Source: an uncultured Paenibacillaceae bacterium (GTDB taxonomy: Bacteria > Bacillota > Bacilli > Aneurinibacillales > Aneurinibacillaceae). From it: DNA of 6,266 nt. A program made the position numbers and the translations under genes. Shown here in pieces: positions 1-5,938 of the stretch (position 1 is the first letter of the stretch; each line of letters starts with the position of its first letter). The stretch covers positions 1 to 6,266 of the forward strand of contig CAMLDI010000083.1 in the NCBI GenBank assembly GCA_946478845.1. Reading direction: 5' to 3'. Below the pieces are notes generated by a model. The model saw only the letters and a program-made list of their open reading frames with translations. It ran no database searches and was not told where the DNA came from.

Positions 1-330
1 TTACCAAATTGTCCAAAATGTAATTCTGAATATACTTATGAAGATGGCAGCTTTTTTGTTTGCCCAGAATGTGCCCATGAATGGTCTTTAGAAGAAACCA
101 GCACCAGTGAAGATACAAAAGTTTATAAAGATGCTAATGGTAATATATTACAAGAGGGGGACACAGTAAGCGTAATCAAAGACCTGAAAGTAAAAGGAAG
201 TTCTTCTGTTATTAAACAGGGTACAAAAGTAAAAAATATTCGCCTCGTTGATGGGGATCATGATATTGATTGCAAAATCGATGGGTTCGGAGCCATGAAA
301 CTAAAGTCCGAATTTGTGAAAAAAATATAG
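1..330 (+). CDS. yjdM: YjdM/PhnA-family zinc-ribbon protein, 5' end cut by the window
   Basis: The reading frame is open from base 1 to a TAG stop and gives 109 residues. From memory, the E. coli YjdM (PhnA) protein has about 111 residues, so only about two residues seem to be missing upstream. Two CxxC knuckles, CPKC (visible residues 4-7) and CPEC (21-24), form an N-terminal zinc ribbon. The C-terminal domain carries the family's highly conserved stretches [19 protein letters not shown] and [10 protein letters not shown], ending in LKSEFVKK. The old name refers to alkylphosphonate uptake, but family members are widespread outside phn operons and the real function is unsettled; this is not phosphonoacetate hydrolase. 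No phn genes are visible nearby, so a phosphonate role is not supported here. A gap of 76 bases with no clear terminator separates it from the DUF1540 gene, so read-through is possible. Confidence 0.93.
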   Translation, partial: LPNCPKCNSEYTYEDGSFFVCPECAHEWSLEETSTSEDTKVYKDANGNILQEGDTVSVIKDLKVKGSSSVIKQGTKVKNIRLVDGDHDIDCKIDGFGAMKLKSEFVKKI

Positions 331-393
331 GAGCAAGTGAATCCTCTGTGGATGTGAAGGGAATAATTAGTATGTATGACCAATATATTTCAT

Positions 394-398
394 GGAGG
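394..398 (+). promoter_or_regulatory. ribosome binding site of the DUF1540 gene, deciding its start
   Basis: GGAGG lies 8 bases before the ATG at 407 but only 2 bases before the in-frame ATG at 401. The spacing favours 407 as the start, which gives the N-terminus MAKDVLC. Confidence 0.7.
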
Positions 399-406
399 TT
401 ATGAGA

Positions 407-568
407 ATGGCAAAAGACGTCTTATGTGAAGTAAACAACTGTACCTATTGGGAAAACGGGAATAAATGCAGTGCAGAGTCCATTAGTGTTGTCAGCCATA
501 AAGGGAGAACTGCTTCTCAAACAGCGGAAACAGACTGTAGCACCTTTGAACCAGGTGGACAAATGTAA
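407..568 (+). CDS. DUF1540 domain small cysteine-containing protein
   Basis: This encodes a 53-residue protein. The conserved block DVLCEVNNCTYWENGNKC has cysteines spaced C-x4-C-x8-C, and a fourth Cys sits near the C-terminus in TDCSTF. This is the pattern of DUF1540, a short Firmicute domain thought to bind a metal through its cysteines. Its function is unknown. There is no signal peptide or membrane segment, so it is presumably cytoplasmic or a spore component. The start at 407 was chosen over the in-frame ATG at 401 because of ribosome-binding-site spacing. A hairpin 11 bases after the stop suggests that the transcript ends here, so the gene is either alone or co-transcribed with the upstream yjdM-like gene. 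Confidence 0.85.
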   Translation: MAKDVLCEVNNCTYWENGNKCSAESISVVSHKGRTASQTAETDCSTFEPGGQM

Positions 569-579
569 TGATCTTTAGT

Positions 580-605
580 AAGGGCAGGTATTGAATCTGC
601 CCTTT
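580..605 (+). terminator. probable hairpin terminator after the DUF1540 gene
   Basis: An 8-bp perfect stem, AAGGGCAG (580-587) with CTGCCCTT (597-604), encloses a 9-base loop. The following T run is short (TTTC, partly inside the stem), so termination may be incomplete. Confidence 0.55.
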
Positions 606-655
606 CAAAATAGATTGTATTGATAATTATTCTCACTTACTCTTTTTTAAAACAA

Positions 656-666
656 TATAGTATGAT
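656..666 (+). promoter_or_regulatory. possible -10 region for the rph-like gene
   Basis: TATAGT (656-661) and TATGAT (661-666) both match five of six positions of the TATAAT hexamer and lie in an A+T-rich leader. No convincing -35 hexamer stands at 16-18 bases upstream, so this is weak. A promoter is expected here because a terminator precedes the gene. I see no copy of the inverted-repeat rifamycin-associated element known from actinobacterial rph genes. Confidence 0.25.
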
Positions 667-681
667 GGAAGAAAAGGGTAG

Positions 682-692
682 AAAAGAGTGAG
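682..692 (+). promoter_or_regulatory. ribosome binding site of the rph-like gene
   Basis: The purine-rich AAAAGAGTGAG resembles an imperfect Shine-Dalgarno sequence and is placed for the ATG at 697. It contains the upstream in-frame GTG at 688, which therefore is unlikely to be the start. Confidence 0.5.
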
Positions 693-696
693 ATCC

Positions 697-3357
697 ATGA
701 ATAAATATACTCTTTCATTTAAGAAAATTAGAAAATGCGATTTGTCTCTCGTCGGCGGGAAAGGCGCAAACTTAGGGGAACTGACTGCAGCAGGTTTTCC
801 AGTGCCTGCAGGCTTTTGTGTAACTACGGTCGCCTTTATTCGTTTTGTTGAAACTAGTTTGGAGATGGCGTCTTATTATGAAGAATTAAGAGAGTTAGAT
901 GTTGAAAAATTAGCTAACCTGAATAGGGTTGGAGACAAGATAAGGAATCATTTAAGCACCCTTCCTTTTCCAGAAGATATTCGCAGGGAAGTTGTGGCTC
1001 AATGGAGAGAAGTGGGGACCGAGAAATCATATGCCATTCGCTCCAGTGCTACCGCGGAAGACCTGCCAGGAGCTTCTTTCGCTGGGCAACAGGAAACCTA
1101 TCTGAACGTGGAAGGGGAAGAAAATATCATCCGCCATATCCAGCTTTGCTGGGCCTCTCTGTTTACGGATCGGGCTATCGCTTATCGCAGCAAAAATGGC
1201 TTTGACCATGATAAAGTGGCTTTAAGTGTGGTTGTTCAACCCATGATCTTTCCAGAAGTATCGGGAATTCTTTTCACCGCTGACCCGGTGAATGGAAATC
1301 GCAAAACCATTTCCATTGATGCCAGTTATGGATTGGGGGAAGCGTTGGTTTCAGGAATTGTAACGCCTGATTTATATAAAGTGATAGATGGGAAAATCCA
1401 GAGTAAGAAAATTGGAGAAAAGAAAATCGCAATATATGGAAATCCTGCCGGGGGAACCATCCAACAGGAAATTTCTAAAGAAAAAGCAGAAAAACCTGCC
1501 CTCACCGATGAACAAATCCTCACCCTGGCAAAATGGGGAAAGGAAATCCAGGAGCATTTCCAATGTCCCCAGGATATTGAGTGGGCAATGATGGATAGCC
1601 AATTTTATATATTGCAAAGCCGTCCAATTACTTCTCTATACCCTGTGCCAGAAGTGAAAGATAAAAGCTTTCTTCATGTCTTGTTTTCCTTTGGCCATCA
1701 ACAAATGATGACAGATGCCATGAAACCTATGGGGATTTCTATTATGAAGACCTTTTTCCCCTTTGGAAAAAAAGGGGGGGATATGGAAACAGACATCATG
1801 GCTGAAGCAGGGAATCGCATTTATATTGATGCTACCTATATGTTACACATGTCCCTTCCCCGCAAAAAACTGCCTCTCGTTTTAAAAAATATTGATGAAT
1901 CCATTGCAAGAGCCGTATCTGAAGTTGCTAATAGAGAAGATTTCTTAAGGGGCGTGCAAAACAACAAAGGCGTGAAAAAAACAGTCATTCGCTTTGTCCC
2001 CAGAGTTCTATGGAATTTGTTCCTCAACTATTTCATACGGGATTTAACTCATGTCAAAGAGCAAACAGAAAATTATATAGCTTCCCAATTGGAAAACCTA
2101 CAATCTGAATTATCATCCCTTTCCGGGGCAGCCCGTCTTCGGCGCATGCAGGAAAGAATCGCCAAGGACCCTGTTGATTATTTTCTTCATTTGTTTTTAT
2201 TCGCCATTACGGGAATCAGCTCTTACCACATGGTAAGGAAACTAACAGAAAAGTGGTTGGGAGATTCCTCAAAGCTTACCCATCTGGGGAAATCGTTAAG
2301 TGGGAACGTCACCCTGGAAATGGGGCTAGCATTAGGGGATATTGGGGATGTAGCACGGAAAATTCCCAATGTGGTCTCCTATTTAAGAAACCCAAATGAA
2401 AAAAGTTTTTATAAAGACCTGCGCCAACTTGAAGGGGGAGAAACATTCCTGGAGTCTTTCTATCAGTTTTTAAACAAATATGGCATGAGGTGCCCTGGTG
2501 AAATTGATCTTACCCAAACCCGTTGGAGTGAAAATCCTGTTTCCTTGTTTCCAGCCATTGTGGGCCATATTGATAGTACAGAACCAGGAGAACACAGAAA
2601 GAAATTTACACAGGGGGAGTTGGATCGGGAAGAAGCAACCCAACAAATCCTTGCTTTAATTAAACAAAAACCTTTTGGTTTTATAAAAGGCAAGATCATG
2701 GCAAGAATGTTAAAGGTTTTTACCACCACTATGGCTCTCCGTGAGCATCCAAAATATATGATTATCCAGTGCTTTTGGATTTATAAGAAATTTATTTTAG
2801 AGGAAGCAAGCCAGCTGGTTGCTAAAGGTGTTCTTAATCAAAAAGAAGATGTTTATTACCTCAGGCTTTCTGAACTGATATCATTCCTGGAGGGAACCTT
2901 TAAAGAAGATGTTCAGGAACTCATTACAAAGCGGCGAGAAGAATACGAGAATCACCGTACCTTAACTCCTCCAAGGGTGATGACTAGCGAAGGAGAAGTC
3001 ATTAAAGGAATCAATAAAGCAGAAAATCTTCCTGAAGGCGCACTTCCAGGCACCCCAGTTTCATCTGGTGTGGTTGAGGGCCGGGCCAAAGTGGTAGTGA
3101 AACCGGAAGAGGGAAAACTGGAAAAAGGGGATATATTAATTGCTCCCTTTACGGACCCCGGTTGGACCCCCCTCTTTATTTCTGCCAAAGGGTTAGTTAT
3201 GGAAGTTGGAGGACTCATGACTCACGGAGCGGTCGTGGCCAGAGAATATGGTATTCCAGCGGTGGTTGGCGTGGAAAATGCCACAAAACTCATTAAAGAC
3301 GGGCAACGGGTTCGGGTTCATGGGGACCTGGGATATGTTGAAGTGATTGATGATTAA
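697..3357 (+). CDS. rph: rifampicin phosphotransferase-like dikinase (PEP-synthase-like fold)
   Basis: The product has 886 residues, close to the roughly 867 of Listeria RPH. That enzyme uses ATP to phosphorylate the ansa ring of rifampicin, giving AMP and phosphate and inactivating the drug in the cytoplasm. Domains run in RPH order. The ATP-grasp part (about 1-313) has VGGKGANLG (19-27), RSSATAEDLPGASFAGQ from R115, QDIEWA (292-297) and QSRPIT (307-312). The central drug-binding-like domain (about 325-755) has HQQMMTDAMKP (from H334), YGMRCPGEIDLTQTRW and REHPKY (R682, K686). The C-terminal swivelling domain (about 780-886) has the phosphate-carrying His843 in GGLMTHGAVVAREYGIP. The C-terminal PEP/pyruvate barrel of true PEP synthase is absent, so that common annotation would be wrong. 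From memory, the drug-site Arg/Lys pair and Gln of Listeria RPH are matched by R682/K686 and Q335/Q336. The start at 697 is preferred over GTG 688 on ribosome-binding-site grounds. The gene is flanked by terminators, so it is probably transcribed alone. Whether rifampicin is the natural substrate is inference. Confidence 0.9.
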   Translation: MNKYTLSFKKIRKCDLSLVGGKGANLGELTAAGFPVPAGFCVTTVAFIRFVETSLEMASYYEELRELDVEKLANLNRVGDKIRNHLSTLPFPEDIRREVVAQWREVGTEKSYAIRSSATAEDLPGASFAGQQETYLNVEGEENIIRHIQLCWASLFTDRAIAYRSKNGFDHDKVALSVVVQPMIFPEVSGILFTADPVNGNRKTISIDASYGLGEALVSGIVTPDLYKVIDGKIQSKKIGEKKIAIYGNPAGGTIQQEISKEKAEKPALTDEQILTLAKWGKEIQEHFQCPQDIEWAMMDSQFYILQSRPITSLYPVPEVKDKSFLHVLFSFGHQQMMTDAMKPMGISIMKTFFPFGKKGGDMETDIMAEAGNRIYIDATYMLHMSLPRKKLPLVLKNIDESIARAVSEVANREDFLRGVQNNKGVKKTVIRFVPRVLWNLFLNYFIRDLTHVKEQTENYIASQLENLQSELSSLSGAARLRRMQERIAKDPVDYFLHLFLFAITGISSYHMVRKLTEKWLGDSSKLTHLGKSLSGNVTLEMGLALGDIGDVARKIPNVVSYLRNPNEKSFYKDLRQLEGGETFLESFYQFLNKYGMRCPGEIDLTQTRWSENPVSLFPAIVGHIDSTEPGEHRKKFTQGELDREEATQQILALIKQKPFGFIKGKIMARMLKVFTTTMALREHPKYMIIQCFWIYKKFILEEASQLVAKGVLNQKEDVYYLRLSELISFLEGTFKEDVQELITKRREEYENHRTLTPPRVMTSEGEVIKGINKAENLPEGALPGTPVSSGVVEGRAKVVVKPEEGKLEKGDILIAPFTDPGWTPLFISAKGLVMEVGGLMTHGAVVAREYGIPAVVGVENATKLIKDGQRVRVHGDLGYVEVIDD

Positions 3358-3383
3358 ATAAGCAAAATTTTTAATTAGGAGTT

Positions 3384-3436
3384 AAAGTACCCTGTAGTGT
3401 AGACACTTAAAAAAGTCTACCTATAGGGTATTTTTT
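3384..3436 (+). terminator. strong intrinsic terminator of the rph-like gene
   Basis: The arms 3388-3404 and 3415-3430 pair over 16 base pairs, including one G-U pair, with a single bulged T in the 5' arm and a 10-base loop. Six T residues (3431-3436) follow, and the AAA before the stem can pair with them. It separates the rph-like gene from the DUF421 cluster. Confidence 0.93.
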
Positions 3437-3511
3437 ATAAAGAAAATTTTAAGATGATTTTGTGAATAAAAGTGGGAATAATAGGGTCATAGCAGAAAAG
3501 GAGGGATAAAT

Positions 3512-4210
3512 ATGGGATGGCATGAGTTTTGGTTTGGGGGAAAGGAACTGCCTTTCTGGGCCTTTGGATTAAGAGCTTTTATCCTATATGTCTGCTTAAT
3601 CATTGCAACCCGATTTATGCGGCAAAGACAAATTGGCATTTTATCCGGCCATAACTACTTAGTAGCAGCGGGGATTGTCAGTTTGGCAGCAGTAAGGATG
3701 GTGAATCCCGAAGCCTCTTTGTTAGCAGGAATTGCAATCATTTTTACTTATGCTGGTATCAATGTCTTGTGGTCTTATCTTGATTTAAAGTTTCCTAAAC
3801 AAATTGATCGGCACTCCATCAAATTAATTGAAAACGGAAAATTAATTAAGAAAAATTTGAGTGAAACTCATGTAACCATCGATAACTTGATGGGGCAATT
3901 ACGGTTAAAAGATGTACACAATCTTTCCGAAGTAACCCTTGCCATCCTGGAACCTACAGGAAAGATTAATGTAGTAAAAAAACCACAAGCTTTACCTGTC
4001 ACTAGAAAGCAAATGAATTTACCTTTCAAGAATACAGGACTTTCTACAGTATTAATTTATGACGGTAAAATTCAAGAAGAGAATTTAAAGAATATAGGTA
4101 AAGATGTCAACTGGTTGAATAAAAAAATCAGGGAAAAAGGGTTTTTACAATCTAAAGATGTGTTCCTTGCTTTATTGGAGAGTGACGGAACCGTTTATAC
4201 AAGTGTATAA
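3512..4210 (+). CDS. DUF421 (YetF-type) membrane protein, first copy
   Basis: The product has 232 residues. Three hydrophobic helices (about 14-35, 47-63 and 68-89) are followed by a soluble, probably cytoplasmic region from about residue 95 to the end. That region has the DUF421 hallmarks KLIENGKLIKKNL, LMGQLR, AILEPTGK and PVTRKQMNLP. It is made of two gapless repeats, residues 104-155 and 180-231, with 15 of 52 positions identical. DUF421 proteins of Bacillus (YetF, YdfS, and 2Duf of the spoVA2mob element) are spore inner-membrane proteins that affect wet-heat resistance and germination; that this copy does the same is inference. AAAGGAGG at 3497-3504 lies 7 bases before the ATG. The second copy follows after 11 bases, so the two are surely co-translated and may form a heteromer. 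Confidence 0.92.
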   Translation: MGWHEFWFGGKELPFWAFGLRAFILYVCLIIATRFMRQRQIGILSGHNYLVAAGIVSLAAVRMVNPEASLLAGIAIIFTYAGINVLWSYLDLKFPKQIDRHSIKLIENGKLIKKNLSETHVTIDNLMGQLRLKDVHNLSEVTLAILEPTGKINVVKKPQALPVTRKQMNLPFKNTGLSTVLIYDGKIQEENLKNIGKDVNWLNKKIREKGFLQSKDVFLALLESDGTVYTSV

Positions 4211-4221
4211 GGAGAATTTGT

Positions 4222-4932
4222 ATGTGGGAAGGAATTTGGAATTCTGTTGAAAAACTCAGCACAACCGGCTTTGTTTTACGAACGGTCCTTGTGGGCATTA
4301 TTCTGTATTTTGCTAGCCGGTATCTTCCGAGAAGATCAGGCGGACAGTATGCCGGTTATGACTTTACTTTTTTCTGGATGATGGGTGGGTTAATTGTCTC
4401 TCCCCTAATTGATCCTAAAAATAACTTTACCAATACCATTACGGCCATCGTAACCATATTTGCAACTCATTATCTTATTGCTTTTTTGGGAGTCAAATCC
4501 AGAACTTTTGCCAGAGTTGTCTATGGAAAAGCAGAAATTTTGATTGAAAACGGACAGATTAAGAAGAAAAATATGTTCAAATCATTGTTTCCCATCGAAT
4601 TGTTGCTAGCCCAGCTGCGAGAGGTGAATGTTTTTAATGTAAATGAAGTACAAACCGCTATTCTCGAAACCAGCGGGCATGTTAGTGTAATTAAAAAACC
4701 GGATTATCTCCCGGTTACTCCTATGGATTTAAATCTTCCGGCAGGGGGTGGAGGGCTTCCTATCACACTGGTGAATGATGGAGAAATCTTAAAGGAAAAT
4801 ATCTATAAAATTGGACACGACGAAGCATGGTTGCAAAAGCAATTATTAAAATTTGGTGTCATTGATTTGAAAAATGTTTATTTAGCGAGTATTGACAGTG
4901 AAGGGAAGCTCTATTGTTCATTAAGCCAATAA
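4222..4932 (+). CDS. DUF421 (YetF-type) membrane protein, second copy
   Basis: The product has 236 residues and the same plan as its upstream neighbour. It has hydrophobic helices at about 17-35, 48-63 and 71-90, then a soluble part with EILIENGQIKKKN, LLAQLREVNV, AILETSGHVSV and PVTPMDLNLP. The internal repeat is present again (about 106-157 and 182-233), though weaker. The two DUF421 copies are clearly homologous but diverged, most strongly in the membrane part and in the Gly-rich linker AGGGGLP, so they are not a recent duplication. The ribosome binding site AAGGAG (4209-4214) overlaps the stop codon of the first copy, which indicates translational coupling. The first small helical gene begins 14 bases after its stop. 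A role in the spore membrane is inferred from the family and from the DUF1657 gene downstream. Confidence 0.92.
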   Translation: MWEGIWNSVEKLSTTGFVLRTVLVGIILYFASRYLPRRSGGQYAGYDFTFFWMMGGLIVSPLIDPKNNFTNTITAIVTIFATHYLIAFLGVKSRTFARVVYGKAEILIENGQIKKKNMFKSLFPIELLLAQLREVNVFNVNEVQTAILETSGHVSVIKKPDYLPVTPMDLNLPAGGGGLPITLVNDGEILKENIYKIGHDEAWLQKQLLKFGVIDLKNVYLASIDSEGKLYCSLSQ

Positions 4933-4939
4933 AGGAGGA
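4933..4939 (+). promoter_or_regulatory. ribosome binding site that sets a TTG start for A1
   Basis: AGGAGGA follows the stop of the second DUF421 gene and stands 8 bases before TTG 4947. It lies downstream of the in-frame ATG at 4914, which would overlap the DUF421 gene and has no ribosome binding site of its own. It therefore argues for TTG. Confidence 0.85.
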
Positions 4940-4946
4940 ATACACC

Positions 4947-5147
4947 TTGCTCTCCGATCCGGAAATTATAAATAATGCTTTAAAACAAGCACTCCATATA
5001 GAAGAAATAACAGCAAAAAAATACGCAGAAATCTCTGAATACATAACTAAACCTCAGTTGCAAACCATGTTAAAAGGGATGGAGATGGCAACACGCAGCA
5101 ATTATGCCATGATCAGTAAGAAAATGTCCGACATGGCCATGATTTAA
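4947..5147 (+). CDS. A1: 66-residue Coat_F/ferritin-like helical hairpin protein
   Basis: The product has 66 residues and starts at TTG 4947, not at the upstream ATG 4914. The ribosome binding site fits, and the resulting N-terminus MLS matches its paralogue A2. The sequence predicts two amphipathic helices (about 4-32 and 37-63) joined at Pro36. It has no signal peptide, no membrane helix, no Cys and eight Met. It is 31/66 identical to A2 without gaps, sharing EExxAKKYAE (19-28), PQxQxM (36-41) and MExATxSxY (45-53). The type-B neighbours share a thinner skeleton (L16, E19, Y26, I33, P36, M41, M45). It looks distantly like the Coat_F or ferritin-like helical families, but the metal-binding ExxH pattern is absent. 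The function is not known; the context suggests a spore-associated structural or accessory protein. Confidence 0.85.
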   Translation: MLSDPEIINNALKQALHIEEITAKKYAEISEYITKPQLQTMLKGMEMATRSNYAMISKKMSDMAMI

Positions 5148-5185
5148 ATAGGTTATAGAATAAAAACGGAGAAGAGGCTGTATGG

Positions 5186-5386
5186 ATGATTAATGTTAAA
5201 GAGTTAGAAAAATTAAGAGATGTTCTTCAAACGGAAATGAAAAATCAGGCGATGTATAACCAGTTCATGATCCATATTCAACATCCGGAAATTAGGCAAA
5301 TGTTCATGTTGATGAGGGAAGGGAAAATGCAGCATATCACCCAGCTACAGCAAGAAATCAATAAAATGATGGCCGGGAAAAATTAA
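5186..5386 (+). CDS. B1: 66-residue methionine-rich Coat_F-like helical hairpin protein
   Basis: The product has 66 residues, ten of them Met and none Cys. Two predicted helices (about 4-32 and 35-62) meet at Pro34. Residues LxxEM, QAMYNQFM, EIRQMF and MQHITQLQQEI give the Y-x(n)-P-E-x-R-Q look of small Coat_F-type spore proteins, but the match is remote. It is 29/63 identical to B2. The skeleton L14, E17, Y24, I31, P34, M39, M43 matches A1 exactly at an offset of two. GGAGAAGAGG (5168-5177) lies 8 bases before ATG 5186. Another ATG at 5182 in a different frame reaches a stop after three codons and is not a gene. A1 ends 38 bases upstream and A2 starts 16 bases downstream. The function is unknown; pairing with an A-type protein into a four-helix bundle is a guess. 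Confidence 0.85.
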   Translation: MINVKELEKLRDVLQTEMKNQAMYNQFMIHIQHPEIRQMFMLMREGKMQHITQLQQEINKMMAGKN

Positions 5387-5402
5387 GAAGGAAGGGATAT
5401 AG

Positions 5403-5603
5403 GTGCTATCACAACAGGAAATTATGAATAATGCCTTTAAAGACATGTTGTTTCATGAAGAAGTTTTAGCAAAAAAATATGCAGAATTAGTCCAGGAAAT
5501 CAAAGATCCACAAATGCAAAAAATGTTTCATGAGATGGAGGTTGCAACCCACAGCCGTTATAACGAACTAGCACAAAAAATGACTTCCTTTAGTATTGTT
5601 TGA
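5403..5603 (+). CDS. A2: 66-residue helical hairpin protein, paralogue of A1
   Basis: The product has 66 residues and begins at a GTG (5403) behind the purine-rich GAAGGAAGGG. Like A1 it starts MLS and uses a non-ATG start. It keeps EExxAKKYAE (19-28), PQxQxM (36-41) and MExATxSxY (45-53), and differs mostly at helix surface positions such as 14-18 and 29-35. It has no Cys and seven Met, and no membrane segment or export signal. The gene lies 16 bases after B1. Its stop is followed after 23 bases by B2, so the A-then-B order is repeated. The specific role is unknown; retention of all key residues suggests a function distinct from, or partnered differently than, A1. Confidence 0.85.
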   Translation: MLSQQEIMNNAFKDMLFHEEVLAKKYAELVQEIKDPQMQKMFHEMEVATHSRYNELAQKMTSFSIV

Positions 5604-5613
5604 AGTTTACAAC

Positions 5614-5619
5614 GGAGGA
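5614..5619 (+). promoter_or_regulatory. ribosome binding site that sets the ATG start of B2
   Basis: GGAGGA stands 8 bases (counted from GGAGG) before ATG 5627. An in-frame TTG at 5600 lies upstream of this site and overlaps the A2 stop, so it is not the start. Confidence 0.85.
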
Positions 5620-5626
5620 CAGAAGA

Positions 5627-5827
5627 ATGAATAAATTGGATAAGTTATTTGACATGTTGGAAATGGAAATGAGTGAACAAATGTTGTACAACCAATACAT
5701 GATGCAGATTACTAATGAGGAAGTACGACAATTGTTTACGCAATTGCGTGATGAGCATATGCAGAATATAACTCAATTACAGCAGCATATTCAGCAATTA
5801 ATGCAGAAGAAGCCCTATGATGAGTGA
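5627..5827 (+). CDS. B2: 66-residue Met/Gln-rich helical hairpin protein, paralogue of B1
   Basis: The product has 66 residues when started at ATG 5627, the start that the ribosome binding site supports. It shares with B1 the motifs EMxxQxxYNQ, ExRQxF, MQxITQLQQ and IQQLM. Where A1, A2 and B1 have Pro at the helix junction, B2 has Glu31 in TNEEVRQ, so its turn may differ. It has nine Met and no Cys; the last 25 residues are very Gln-rich (TQLQQHIQQLMQ) and suggest coiled-coil packing. It ends the tight part of the cluster; 111 bases then separate it from the DUF1657 gene. No terminator is seen in that gap, so transcription may continue. The function is unknown beyond the family resemblance given for B1. 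Confidence 0.85.
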   Translation: MNKLDKLFDMLEMEMSEQMLYNQYMMQITNEEVRQLFTQLRDEHMQNITQLQQHIQQLMQKKPYDE

Positions 5828-5938
5828 CCAAATTTCAACGATCTCACCCCCTGACCACTTGTTAGTATCACATCTTTTTAGAAATTATTAGTATAAAAAT
5901 TTCGAACTGGTTTACTCTAATACAGGAGGTGATTATGG

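Larger units (their letters stand above)
4947..5827 (+). repeat. tandem duplication of a two-gene unit (A1-B1, A2-B2)
   Basis: Units 4947-5386 and 5403-5827 each hold one type-A and one type-B gene in the same order, and all four encode exactly 66 residues. Protein identities are about 47% (A1/A2, no gaps) and about 46% (B1/B2, a 3-residue N-terminal offset and no other gap). Short stretches of DNA similarity remain, for example around 4971 and 5427. The duplication is old, and both copies have been kept intact. Confidence 0.85.

Noticed and set aside
688..696. GTG at 688 as the start of the rph-like gene
   Set aside because: It lies inside the purine-rich ribosome binding site; ATG 697 gives an N-terminus (MNKYTLSF) that lines up better with known family members.
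1002..3218. Several open frames of 60-88 codons inside the rph-like gene on both strands
   Set aside because: They are in shadow frames of a strongly conserved coding region and have no ribosome binding sites or recognisable products.
3384..3436. Riboswitch or T-box leader before the DUF421 genes
   Set aside because: The structure is a plain long hairpin with a T tail just after the rph stop; no antiterminator partner or conserved box is visible.
3464..3494. Forespore-type promoter GAATA plus CATAGCA before the DUF421 genes
   Set aside because: The -35 part fits the SigG pattern and the spacing of 19 is tolerable, but the -10 matches only five of seven positions; too weak to call.
4859..5044. 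Reverse-strand open frame across the end of DUF421 copy 2 and A1
   Set aside because: It overlaps two well-supported genes on the other strand and has no recognisable product.
5182..5193. ATGGATGATTAA mini-frame overlapping the B1 start, and a similar ATGGATGA at 5935
   Set aside because: The frames have 3 and 13 codons; the same wording occurs twice but is probably chance near a Shine-Dalgarno sequence. Start-stop regulation cannot be shown.
4947..5827. Small ferritin-like metal enzymes
   Set aside because: The helices carry Glu and Tyr but no conserved ExxH pairs needed for a di-iron or di-manganese site.
5891..5922. Forespore-type promoter GTATA plus TCTAATA before the DUF1657 gene
   Set aside because: The spacing of 20 bases is too long and the -10 is imperfect; attractive only because of the expected spore role.
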